From assembly GCA_019104905.1 (NCBI GenBank), contig JAHRXB010000006.1:1-6601 (forward strand): DNA of 6,601 nt. Direction: 5' to 3'. A model generated the notes under the pieces. That model was not told the origin of the DNA. It ran no database searches and worked only from the letters and a program-made list of their open reading frames with translations. Numbering within the stretch: position 1 is the stretch's first letter; every line of letters starts with the position of its first letter. Below are positions 1 to 5,981 of the stretch, one piece after another. The translations under genes and the position numbers were made by a program. This DNA comes from Bdellovibrio sp. GTDB taxonomy: Bacteria > Bdellovibrionota > Bdellovibrionia > Bdellovibrionales > Bdellovibrionaceae.

Positions 1-368
1 ATCTGCGTCAGAGTCCGAATGACTTCCGAAGGATCGGGCTGTGTCGCCGCCTGGGCAATTAACGATTCGCGTGATTTATTGTCGGGGTGAGAATCCAACC
101 ATTGTTTTATTTGTTGTCGCTCTTGTGGATATCTTCGCAAAAATCCTTTGAGCTCATTGAGCTCTGAGGTCATCTTCAAAGAGCTATTTAGATATTCAAT
201 ATCACGCTGCAATTCCTCAGATTTGAAAACTCGAGCTTGCTGAAGTTTTTCGCGAGAAATTTCTTGAAGGGTCGTTGCGCCGATTTTATACCCGATCGTG
301 CCTGTCAGAAGAAGGGTGCCAAGAACAAGAGTCGCGGTAAAAAGGAAAAGGCGGCTTTTATGAGTCAT
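1..368 (-). CDS. Membrane-anchored sensor-like protein, N-terminal part (cut by window edge)
   Basis: The first 122 codons are visible; the gene continues beyond position 1. It begins MTHKSRLFLF and has one strong hydrophobic membrane helix at about residues 7-28. A helical, charged, probably periplasmic stretch follows (about 30-122, including EISREKLQQARVFKSEELQR). A short cytoplasmic tail, one membrane helix and then an extracytoplasmic helical region is the usual start of a histidine kinase or chemoreceptor, but the diagnostic domains lie outside the window. The Hpt gene immediately upstream (9 nt gap, same strand) supports a hybrid-kinase role. The ATG at 366-368 is the only plausible start: the in-frame stop of the Hpt gene lies just four codons upstream, and no clear Shine-Dalgarno is present, which suggests translational coupling. 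It could also be a different signalling protein with the same topology. Confidence 0.75.
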   Translation of the reverse strand, partial: MTHKSRLFLFTATLVLGTLLLTGTIGYKIGATTLQEISREKLQQARVFKSEELQRDIEYLNSSLKMTSELNELKGFLRRYPQERQQIKQWLDSHPDNKSRESLIAQAATQPDPSEVIRTLTQ

Positions 369-377
369 ATATAGGCA

Positions 378-683
378 TTACATAGAGACATAGCTGATCT
401 CGATGTTCAAAAAGTGAACTCTCATTTGTTTTACCAGATCTTTTAAGGGGGCGGAGTTGTTGTCCTTGGCGGCCTTTTCCATTTGCGCCGCGAGTTCGCT
501 GAGTTGATTAAACCCATATCCAGCAGAGGCCCCTTTGACCTTATGAGCAAGCTGAGAAATAGCGACAAGGTCATTTTTCTCAACGAGCTGAGAGAGGGTG
601 TCGATGTCTTTCTTTCTATTTTCTATAAACTGGGGAATAAGATCTCTCAGATCCGCATCAATTTCGACTTTCATCTTAGACAT
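378..683 (-). CDS. Hpt domain histidine phosphotransfer protein
   Basis: A stand-alone Hpt protein of about 101 residues. Such proteins are cytoplasmic four-helix bundles that carry phosphate on a histidine between the receiver of a hybrid kinase and a response regulator. The signature H-x-x-K-G is seen as AHKVKGASAGYGF, placing the phospho-accepting His at residue 47 of the chosen product. It is followed by the expected small-residue helix ending in LAAQME. The length equals a single Hpt domain with no extra output module. I chose the ATG at 681-683 (MSKMKVEID) because AAGGAG lies 9 nt upstream. Longer readings beginning at 713 or 689 place that site inside the gene or only 3 nt away. The next gene downstream encodes a membrane sensor-like protein in the same reading frame, so the two probably belong to one phosphorelay operon. 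Confidence 0.9.
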   Translation of the reverse strand: MSKMKVEIDADLRDLIPQFIENRKKDIDTLSQLVEKNDLVAISQLAHKVKGASAGYGFNQLSELAAQMEKAAKDNNSAPLKDLVKQMRVHFLNIEISYVSM

Positions 684-692
684 TTCCATGAA

Positions 693-698
693 CTCCTT
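693..698 (-). promoter_or_regulatory. Shine-Dalgarno of the Hpt gene
   Basis: AAGGAG on the minus strand. It is 9 nt from the ATG at 681-683 and only 3 nt from the in-frame ATG at 687-689, so it favours the shorter product and decides the Hpt start. Confidence 0.7.
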
Positions 699-970
699 AT
701 GCTTGAAGTGCACTGCTGTTTACAAAGCATTTTAGTTTAGATGAGTCTTTATTGCATACATTTAATAACAGCAGTAAAATCGCACAGATATATTCCAGGA
801 CAAGGTCGTGTTTTGAAGGAAATTCCCTCTAAAACGAGGGTGCAATCATTACCAAATTGTAGCAGTCCAGGGGTTCTGGTGCAGACTCCCTTGAAAAGCA
901 GAGCCAAATAGGGTTTAATGGTCTTATGCGCCATTTTGCATCTAGAAATCTTATTCTTAGATTTTGTTGC

Positions 971-987
971 AGCAGAGAATTTCTGCT
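971..987. repeat. Small inverted repeat upstream of rnk
   Basis: AGCAGA and TCTGCT form perfect 6-bp arms around a 5-bp AT-rich centre, about 90 bp upstream of the rnk start. The size and place would suit an operator for rnk or for the divergent minus-strand unit, but a 6-bp arm can easily arise by chance. Confidence 0.3.
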
Positions 988-1062
988 CGTGGCCGCTTAG
1001 TATTTTGCTCCCACTTTTTTAAATTCAATCCAAATTAATACTCAAATCTATCACTACTTCCC

Positions 1063-1070
1063 AAAGGAGG
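1063..1070 (+). promoter_or_regulatory. Strong Shine-Dalgarno of rnk
   Basis: AAAGGAGG, 5 nt before the ATG at 1076. A nearer ATG at 1071 abuts the site and is in another frame, so the start at 1076 is secure. Confidence 0.85.
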
Positions 1071-1075
1071 ATGGC

Positions 1076-1480
1076 ATGAACACAGAACCTCGCATTTTTA
1101 TTACTGATCAAGATTATCACCGCTTAACCGCTTTGGTTTCTCAAGTTGAAGGGCAATGGGCGGAAGTTCTCGAAGAAGAATTGGGACGGGCTCACGTGAT
1201 CTCTCAAAAAGAGATCCCCAAGGACGTCGTGACGATGAATTCGAGAGTCAAATTTCTGGATGAAGCCACGGGCCAGGAAAGTGAAATGACCTTGGTATAT
1301 CCACAAGATGCAAAGTTGGAGGCGGGACGTATTTCAATTCTGGCCCCTGTCGGCATTGCTCTTCTGGGTTTGACTGCGGGACAGTCTATTGATTGGAAGA
1401 TGCCGAACGGAATGATCAAGAAGCTTCAGGTTAAAGAAGTGATCTATCAGCCCGAAGCCGCTGGTCAGTGGGAACTTTAG
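1076..1480 (+). CDS. rnk: Rnk, GreA/GreB-like RNA polymerase-binding regulator of nucleoside diphosphate kinase
   Basis: A 134-residue protein matching the Rnk family along its whole length (family length about 135). Conserved blocks are visible in order: a short N-terminal helical region (about 10-45), PKDVVTMNSRVKF (48-60), LVYP (73-76), ILAPVGIALLGLTAGQSI (88-105) and the near-terminal YQPEAAG (124-130). The C-terminal half is the FKBP-like domain shared with GreA/GreB. In Escherichia coli, Rnk binds RNA polymerase near the secondary channel and competes with Gre factors, but its coiled coil is short. The short N-terminal region here fits Rnk better than a true transcript-cleavage factor. 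The gene stands alone on the plus strand with a strong ribosome binding site. Its TAG stop overlaps the stop codon of the convergent gene. The symbol rests on recalled family motifs, not on a search. Confidence 0.93.
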   Translation: MNTEPRIFITDQDYHRLTALVSQVEGQWAEVLEEELGRAHVISQKEIPKDVVTMNSRVKFLDEATGQESEMTLVYPQDAKLEAGRISILAPVGIALLGLTAGQSIDWKMPNGMIKKLQVKEVIYQPEAAGQWEL

Positions 1481-1857
1481 TTGCGAAGTTCAGTACAGAC
1501 CAACTTAATCTTCTCGGAATTTTTGTAATAGGTGGCGCGAAACTCTTGGGAACTTTGTGAGTAAGAGAGTTGCGCGTCCACCCGCAAATTGGGCGCGTAC
1601 CAGAGCTGAATATAGGTGTCATTGTCCAAAAGAGGAATCTGATACACTTTTGTAGAAGTGCTTTCGACAACGATAAAGTTTTGAATGAGATCCACCTTCC
1701 CCAAATCCATTCCTTGTTCGGCGCTAAAATATCTTTTCATTCGAATTGAAGAAAATCCGTGAGGGTCGTTTTCAAAGCGACAGCTATAGACGGAACTCTC
1801 GTCCGCAAAAGCGGAGGAGGCAAGGCCGACACAAAAAAAAGCGATAAGAAATCTCAT
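1477..1857 (-). CDS. Small secreted protein of unknown function
   Basis: A 126-residue protein that I do not recognise. It has a clear Sec signal peptide (MRFLIAFFCVGLASSAFA, likely cut after residue 18 at AFA-DES), so the mature product of about 108 residues should be periplasmic or exported. The mature part has two cysteines, one near each end (26 and 121), which could form one disulfide. It reads as alternating beta-type segments such as YIQLWYA and LRVDAQLSY. Its start codon lies in the loop of a 13-bp hairpin (see the terminator entry), and there is no usable Shine-Dalgarno. The next in-frame ATGs (codons 40 and 50) would lose the signal peptide. Upstream the same frame stays open back to the TAG of the preceding gene but offers no ATG, GTG or TTG. 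It converges on rnk, sharing 4 bp. Confidence 0.8.
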   Translation of the reverse strand: MRFLIAFFCVGLASSAFADESSVYSCRFENDPHGFSSIRMKRYFSAEQGMDLGKVDLIQNFIVVESTSTKVYQIPLLDNDTYIQLWYAPNLRVDAQLSYSQSSQEFRATYYKNSEKIKLVCTELRN

Positions 1858-1871
1858 TGATTTCTTATCGC
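1833..1871 (-). terminator. Intrinsic terminator of the 1924-2385 gene, containing the next gene's start codon
   Basis: Perfect 13-bp arms (1841-1853 and 1859-1871; GCGATAAGAAATC and its complement) flank a 5-nt loop. On the minus strand the stem is followed directly by eight T residues (1840-1833). This is the standard form of a Rho-independent terminator and lies about 50 nt after the stop of the minus-strand gene at 1924-2385. Unusually, the loop holds the ATG (1855-1857) of the following secreted-protein gene. The second arm and T tract encode that gene's first signal-peptide codons. Confidence 0.8.
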
Positions 1872-1902
1872 GAAATGCCGCGATGGACTTAACGACTTGA
1901 TC

Positions 1903-1918
1903 CTGGTCTATGGACCAG
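1903..1918. repeat. Short perfect inverted repeat between two minus-strand genes
   Basis: CTGGTC and GACCAG form 6-bp arms around a 4-nt loop, 5 nt beyond the stop of the 1924-2385 gene. No T run follows on either strand, so it is unlikely to be a terminator alone. It may be a transcript 3'-end hairpin or an operator for the gene starting at 1857. Confidence 0.4.
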
Positions 1919-1923
1919 AAACG

Positions 1924-2385
1924 CTATTTGAGCGCCGTATTAACACCCCTTAAACAAGCAACTTCCACTTTCAGTGGATCAATCAGCAACAACACATTGT
2001 GTGGATTGTGACCGAGGTTTACCAACTCGATACATTGATCAATCAGATTATTGATCTTCGTGGCATAGGCGGCTTTACATTCCTCCTCAGTCGGATTGGG
2101 GTTTCCGGGAATGACCTCTTTGCAAATTCTCCAGTTGCCAGTGCGCAACTCATCGGCGCGAGCCTTGATGGAATTTTGAAGTGTGCCTTTCTCTTTCTCA
2201 AGATTGCACATCTGCTTGGCGTAGGGGCGAAGCTCGGCATCGCTCCAATCTGCGACTTCTCGAAGTTTTGGAATATAAACGGTGTCGATCACCTTCTTGG
2301 TGCAAGTTAAAAAAGGCTCGGGGTGGTTTGCCATGCTGGTTTGGGAAATGCTGAACGCTAAAAGAAAGATCCAGATCGAATTCAT
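1924..2385 (-). CDS. Small secreted six-cysteine protein of unknown function
   Basis: A 153-residue protein that I do not recognise. It has an N-terminal signal peptide (MNSIWIFLLAFSISQTSMA, probable cut before NHPEP), so it is likely periplasmic or exported. The mature part is mainly helical and charged, with six cysteines at residues 28, 60, 88, 103, 118 and 144. An even number of spaced cysteines in an exported protein suggests up to three disulfides. The start at 2383-2385 is supported by GGAG (2394-2397) 8 nt upstream. A terminator hairpin follows about 50 nt downstream. It lies divergent to the quinone oxidoreductase gene, sharing a roughly 180-bp spacer. Its TAG stop is in the same frame as the next minus-strand gene, with no other stop between them. 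Confidence 0.85.
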   Translation of the reverse strand: MNSIWIFLLAFSISQTSMANHPEPFLTCTKKVIDTVYIPKLREVADWSDAELRPYAKQMCNLEKEKGTLQNSIKARADELRTGNWRICKEVIPGNPNPTEEECKAAYATKINNLIDQCIELVNLGHNPHNVLLLIDPLKVEVACLRGVNTALK

Positions 2386-2563
2386 AGAGTCTTCTCCAGT
2401 GAGTAGATGGTTAAAATGATCCGTCAGTAGATATTCAATTTAGGTTTTGATGAAAAGGGGATCAACGCGGGCGGGGATTATACATGATCTTTTAAAGTGT
2501 ATTTTTGCAGGATTGCATTTTGACTCGGATTCAGAGAGGGAAGACTATGGACAAGAGGTGTCT

Positions 2564-3544
2564 ATGAAAGTCATTGGGATGAAGGGTTTTGGCGGTCCTG
2601 AGATCTTGCAAGTCGAAGAGCGAGCTCGTGTAGCCCCTGCGGATACGGAGGTCGTGATTGAAGTTCATGCGGCGGGGATCAATCGCCCGGACTGTGCGCA
2701 ACGCCAAGGAAGTTACCCACCTCCTCCAGGGGCTTCGGATATTTTAGGACTTGAGGTTGCGGGGAAAGTGGTGGCTTGTGGAGCAAAAGTTTCCCGCTGG
2801 AAGGTCGGTGACGCTGTCTGTGCGTTGATTTCTGGAGGCGGATATGCCGAGTATGTCGTTGCTCCGGCCGGTCAGTGCCTTCCAATTCCTGAGGGCTTTG
2901 ATATGATTCATGCGGCGGCATTGCCAGAGACCTTTTTTACCGTTTGGGCCAATCTTTTTGAAAGTGGACGTCTGCAAAAAGGGGAAAGTGTCTTGGTACA
3001 TGGGGGATCGGGTGGAATTGGCACGACGGCGATTCAGATGGCGCATGCATTTGGCGCCCAGGTGTTTACAACGGTTGGGAAAAGAGATTCGGTAAAGCCT
3101 TGCCTCGAGTTGGGAGCAAAGAGAGTCATTCTGTACAAAGATGAGGACTTCGTATCTATCATCAAGACTGAAACGCAAGAGCGCGGAGTGGATGTCATCT
3201 TAGATATGGTGGGCGGAGACTATTTCGCTCGTAATATCGAGGCGCTGGGAATGTTGGGTCGTCTTGTGCAAATTGCGACGTTGCATGGGGCTCAAGTGCA
3301 GTTGGATCTGCGTAAAATGATGTCTAAACGTCTGACCTTAACTGGCTCGACTCTTCGCGCGCGACCGGTTGAAGAGAAGACTCGATTGGCGGCGGCTCTA
3401 GAAAAGAATATTTGGCCCCTGCTCAATCAAGGTAAATTAAAGCCCATGGTCTTTAAAACATTCCCACTTGAAAAGGCGCGTGAGGCTCACGAATTGATGG
3501 AGTCCAGTGCTCATACCGGAAAGATTGTGCTGGTGGTGAGATAG
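2564..3544 (+). CDS. NAD(P)H quinone oxidoreductase, PIG3 (TP53I3) family
   Basis: A 326-residue cytoplasmic zinc-free medium-chain dehydrogenase/reductase of the quinone oxidoreductase group. These enzymes use NADPH to reduce quinones or similar electrophiles. The substrate-side N-terminal domain shows AGINRPDCAQRQGSYPPPPG (38-57), as in PIG3-type enzymes. GLEVAGKV (62-69) and GGGYAEYV (91-98) follow. The Rossmann domain carries the nucleotide-binding glycine motif VHGGSGGIG (145-153) and later GRLVQIA (232-238). No zinc-ligand cysteine cluster is evident. The length fits the family (about 325-330). I start at 2564 (MKVIGMKGFGGPE), preceded by AGAGGTG. The frame is open back to 2447, but those 39 codons resemble no family N-terminus and cross the promoter region. 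The exact quinone substrate cannot be inferred. A strong terminator follows. Confidence 0.93.
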   Translation: MKVIGMKGFGGPEILQVEERARVAPADTEVVIEVHAAGINRPDCAQRQGSYPPPPGASDILGLEVAGKVVACGAKVSRWKVGDAVCALISGGGYAEYVVAPAGQCLPIPEGFDMIHAAALPETFFTVWANLFESGRLQKGESVLVHGGSGGIGTTAIQMAHAFGAQVFTTVGKRDSVKPCLELGAKRVILYKDEDFVSIIKTETQERGVDVILDMVGGDYFARNIEALGMLGRLVQIATLHGAQVQLDLRKMMSKRLTLTGSTLRARPVEEKTRLAAALEKNIWPLLNQGKLKPMVFKTFPLEKAREAHELMESSAHTGKIVLVVR

Positions 3545-3571
3545 ATCTGGATCAGCGGGGCGCCGCAAATA

Positions 3572-3607
3572 AAAAAGGAGTTTGCCGGTGAAAGCAAACT
3601 CCTTTTT
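3572..3607. terminator. Bidirectional intrinsic terminator
   Basis: Perfect 14-bp arms (3572-3585, AAAAAGGAGTTTGC, and 3594-3607) surround an 8-nt loop. The stem ends in T runs on both strands, so it can stop transcription of the rightward oxidoreductase gene (ending 3544) and of the leftward secreted-protein gene (ending 3630). Confidence 0.92.
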
Positions 3608-3629
3608 CTGTGGAGGGGAAGAGGTTGTC

Positions 3630-4016
3630 TTAGTGACAAGCTCCATCAGATTCAAGTTTGATAAGATCGATATTGTCGACGCTAGGATTGCTAATGTCAT
3701 AACGTTTGATTTCGATCTTCGCGGTTCCAAAGTTTTCGTATTGATCCCAGCCAGCGAATAGAACGTGGGCTTTATAAGTATAATCAATGACTCCTTGATC
3801 GATTCTATCTGTTTCGATTTCGACATTTTTAACAAAGACATTGGCAGCAGAGGCGATCGCGGGACGGCAGCGTTCATTCAGAATTTTTTCGATACGTTCA
3901 CGAACATCATAGTGCATGTCTCCGGCTTTTGAGAAGTCGACAGAGTAACGCTCAACACCGTTTCCAGCCAAAGCGGTCGAGGCAAAAAGACTGACAATTA
4001 GAATAAGATTTTTCAT
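3630..4016 (-). CDS. Small secreted protein of unknown function
   Basis: A 128-residue protein that I do not recognise. The signal peptide is clear: MKNLILIVSLFASTALA, likely cut before GNG (residue 18). The mature protein of about 110 residues should be periplasmic or exported. It contains a predicted helix (about 36-58, including DVRERIEKILNERC) followed by alternating strand-like segments (VFVKNVEIETD, YTYKAHVLFAGW, AKIEIKRYDI). Cysteines at 50 and 127, the latter next to the C-terminus, could pair. AAGGGA lies about 7 nt upstream of the ATG. The gene has its own half of a bidirectional terminator. It diverges from the HTH gene over a 96-bp spacer, so the palindromes there could affect both. 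Confidence 0.85.
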   Translation of the reverse strand: MKNLILIVSLFASTALAGNGVERYSVDFSKAGDMHYDVRERIEKILNERCRPAIASAANVFVKNVEIETDRIDQGVIDYTYKAHVLFAGWDQYENFGTAKIEIKRYDISNPSVDNIDLIKLESDGACH

Positions 4017-4087
4017 TTTTAATCCCTTCGTTTTTAAGATGAGCAGGGTGTATCAAAGCGAGATGGGAATCGGCGAGTCTTCATTTT

Positions 4088-4114
4088 GTAGAGAATCTAC
4101 CGATAATAGATTAT
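4088..4114. promoter_or_regulatory. Candidate operator/promoter of the HTH-kinase operon
   Basis: Two adjacent perfect palindromes precede and overlap the HTH gene start: GTAGA-GAA-TCTAC (4088-4100) and ATAAT-AG-ATTAT (4103-4114). GATAAT at 4102-4107 matches a -10 element in five of six positions and lies 5 nt before the ATG, but I see no good -35. If it is used, transcription would begin at or next to the ATG, giving a leaderless message. The palindromes would suit binding by the HTH protein itself, a common autoregulatory layout. This is inferred from position and symmetry only. Confidence 0.45.
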
Positions 4115-4919
4115 GGGTTCATTTTCAGCGGAATTGCAGAGAATTCGTAAGAAGTACTTTCCTGACGCCGCCAAGGCCGCCTGGCAACATTGGCATCTAA
4201 AAGGACTGCAAATCAACTACGCTTATTACATGCGCCTTGAACAAGGAAAGGCTTTGCCAACCCCTGAAATTGTCAGCCAAATTGCGGGTTTTGTTGGGCA
4301 GACGGACGGGGAATTTCTTATCAAAAGTTACTGCGCCCAAGTCTTTCCAAATTCGGCCTATCTTTTTGGTGGCGTCGCAGAAGAGGCAGATTCCAAAGTC
4401 GATCGTCAGGATTCTGTTAAGACCTTGACTCAGCATTTCTTGAATCTGCGGCAGGTGGCCGTGTTGGGTTCTTGCTCCAGAAATTATCACTTGTTTCTAT
4501 TGTCCACTTTGGCAAGGCGGCCTTTAAAGCTGACGGAGCTATCACGATATTTTAAAAAATCGGAGTTAGAGGCGGGCCTCGATGAACTGTTGCGAGCCCA
4601 GATTCTTCTGAAAGTCGAAGGTGGCTATGAGGCGGCCAATCCCGATGTGCGTTTTCCTCCGGCTGAAAGTGAAAAGTTGAAAGAGACTTATCGACGTCTG
4701 GATAATTGGGATTTAGAATTTGGCCAGACGGTGGAGTTAGAGCAGGTCGTGCAGAAGATGATTTTGCGAAGAATTTCGTTCAGATATTATGGTCTTATCA
4801 AAAAGCAATTAGATCTGATTTTCGAGACCATCCGTTCCGCTGATGAGTTGGATACAAAGTATAACGAGAACGTGATCCAGCTCCAGGTGTTACTTAAAAA
4901 AGGACGACTTCCGGGATAG
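4113..4919 (+). CDS. HTH regulator-like protein, TIGR02147/DUF4423-like
   Basis: A 268-residue cytoplasmic protein. Residues about 5-63 resemble an XRE-type HTH, with YYMRLEQGKALPTPEIVSQI (38-57) as the recognition-side part, although the region before it (FPDAAKAAWQHWHLKG) is longer than usual. The middle (about 125-180) reads as a winged helix: LLSTLARRPLKLTELSRYF, then a helix, then a strand pair LKVEGGYEA. The C-terminal end (RRISFRYYGLIKKQLDLIFE and onward to VIQLQVLL) resembles the ends of TIGR02147/DUF4423 regulators known mainly from Bdellovibrio- and Fibrobacter-type genomes. It is probably a DNA-binding regulator with unknown ligand. The ATG has no Shine-Dalgarno, and an in-frame stop lies at 4107-4109, so no longer start exists. 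The kinase gene follows after 2 nt. Family assignment is from recalled motifs and is moderate. Confidence 0.75.
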   Translation: MGSFSAELQRIRKKYFPDAAKAAWQHWHLKGLQINYAYYMRLEQGKALPTPEIVSQIAGFVGQTDGEFLIKSYCAQVFPNSAYLFGGVAEEADSKVDRQDSVKTLTQHFLNLRQVAVLGSCSRNYHLFLLSTLARRPLKLTELSRYFKKSELEAGLDELLRAQILLKVEGGYEAANPDVRFPPAESEKLKETYRRLDNWDLEFGQTVELEQVVQKMILRRISFRYYGLIKKQLDLIFETIRSADELDTKYNENVIQLQVLLKKGRLPG

Positions 4920-4921
4920 TT

Positions 4922-5902
4922 ATGGAATGGATACCACCCAAAGAGCGATTTAATCATCATGAGCAAACAGGTTCTATTTCTTTAGAGCTTGTGCAAGAAG
5001 CCGTGGCCAAGTTTGGGCTGAACCCCGCCGAAAGCACAATACGTCGCCTGTCTGGCGGCTTTATGAATACGAACTATTTGGTGGCTGAGGGTTCTGGTTC
5101 TTATGTCTTTCGATTTTACTCTACGGATCGAGTAACCGCAGAGCGAGAAAAGGATGTCCTTTCATTTCTTAAATCCTCGTCCGTTTTAGTGCCGGGCTCG
5201 TTTGGCGGCTTTGAGGTTCAGGGACGTGCCTTCGGTGTGATTGAGTTTATTGACGGCATGACATTGGAGGATCGAATCCTCGAAGGTGATATCGACATGT
5301 CAGTCTTTGAACAGATTGGCACGCAACTGGCGCATATTCACAACATCAGATTTTCGGAGGCAGGTTTTATTGGGCCTCACATGAAGTTGGGGCGCGAGTA
5401 TGTTCACTTTGGAATTTTTATCCGACAATTTATTGAGCGAACCCTCCTTAATCTGCGAGATAAAGAAGAACGTTTAGATGCTGAAACCAGTCGGCGGTTT
5501 TCAAGCTTAGTGCAAGACAAGTGGGACCTTGTGGTGAGGTCTGAGATCTTTCATGAACTAGTCCACACAGATTTCAATCCCAAAAATATTCTGGTGTCCA
5601 AAAAAGAGCCAACCCAAGTGTTGGGAGTCATTGATTGGGAATTCTGTCTGGCAGGCAATGGACTGATGGATCTTGGAAACTTTTTTCGATTTGAGTACGA
5701 CTACCCTCCGGGGGCTCGGGACGTCTTTGCGCAAGGATATCGCTCGATCTCCCCGAACTTAACTGACAATTGGGTGGAGGTTTCAAAACTTCTAGATCTA
5801 GGCAGCATGTGTTCGTTTTTGGAGCGTCCCGAAGACTATCAAAAATCTTTCCGCACAGCGCGAGCGGTTGTCCGATCCACTCTGGAGTATTTTGGTTATT
5901 GA
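4922..5902 (+). CDS. Aminoglycoside phosphotransferase (APH)-fold small-molecule kinase
   Basis: A 326-residue protein of the APH/choline kinase superfamily, which transfers phosphate from ATP to small molecules. The N-lobe shows the nucleotide loop LSGGFMNTNYLV (43-54), the strand YVFRFY (61-66) and a helix with conserved Glu (EREKDVLSFL, 74-83). The catalytic loop is HTDFNPKN (215-222; Asp217 as base, Asn222 for metal). The metal-binding Asp is in VIDWEF (236-241), followed by the usual GLMDLGNF. All key residues are present, so it should be active. The substrate is unknown: family members act on aminoglycosides, choline, homoserine, methylthioribose or sugars, and nothing here selects one. 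It starts 2 nt after the HTH stop with only a weak upstream purine run, suggesting translational coupling. A second ATG at 4928 is possible. Resistance should not be assumed. Confidence 0.88.
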   Translation: MEWIPPKERFNHHEQTGSISLELVQEAVAKFGLNPAESTIRRLSGGFMNTNYLVAEGSGSYVFRFYSTDRVTAEREKDVLSFLKSSSVLVPGSFGGFEVQGRAFGVIEFIDGMTLEDRILEGDIDMSVFEQIGTQLAHIHNIRFSEAGFIGPHMKLGREYVHFGIFIRQFIERTLLNLRDKEERLDAETSRRFSSLVQDKWDLVVRSEIFHELVHTDFNPKNILVSKKEPTQVLGVIDWEFCLAGNGLMDLGNFFRFEYDYPPGARDVFAQGYRSISPNLTDNWVEVSKLLDLGSMCSFLERPEDYQKSFRTARAVVRSTLEYFGY

Positions 5903-5969
5903 GAGGGGTCTGGGCCTCCAGTTTTGGCTTATATTTTTTCAATTAATGATCTAGAACAGAGTGATACGT

Positions 5970-5976
5970 AAAGGAG
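5970..5976 (+). promoter_or_regulatory. Shine-Dalgarno deciding the DUF302 gene start
   Basis: AAAGGAG, 5 nt before the ATG at 5982. An in-frame GTG at 5961 would place this site inside the gene, so the ATG is preferred. Confidence 0.85.
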
Positions 5977-5981
5977 ATTGC

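Larger units (their letters stand above)
684..1062. other. Divergent intergenic region, no convincing gene
   Basis: This is the spacer between the leftward Hpt gene and rightward rnk, so it should hold promoters for both, although I cannot pick confident -35/-10 pairs. A minus-strand open frame (749-934, 61 codons, beginning MAHKTIKPYL, four cysteines) lies inside it. It has no ribosome binding site and resembles no family I know, so I do not call it. AT-rich sequence and two small inverted repeats (946-964 with 6-bp arms; 971-987) occupy the rnk-proximal half. Confidence 0.5.

Noticed and set aside
749..934. A 61-codon minus-strand open frame with four cysteines
   Set aside because: No Shine-Dalgarno, no recognisable family and no signal peptide; it lies in a divergent spacer where an open frame of this length can arise by chance.
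2447..2563. A 39-codon N-terminal extension of the quinone oxidoreductase
   Set aside because: The family normally begins at MKVIGMKGFG; the extension lies in likely promoter sequence, and the ATG at 2564 has a good ribosome binding site.
3437..3877. A 146-codon minus-strand open frame
   Set aside because: It overlaps the bidirectional terminator and the end of the oxidoreductase gene and runs in another frame through the secreted-protein gene; its translation has no family features.
4922..5902. Reading the APH-fold kinase as an antibiotic-resistance gene
   Set aside because: The fold covers many metabolic kinases; no mobile element or resistance context is present and no substrate-specific motif is recognisable.
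5903..5940. Possible terminator after the kinase gene
   Set aside because: Only 4-bp GC-rich stems can be drawn, and the T-rich stretch is not adjacent to them.
5961..5981. GTG start extending the DUF302 protein by seven codons
   Set aside because: The strong AAAGGAG lies inside that extension and is ideally spaced for the ATG at 5982.
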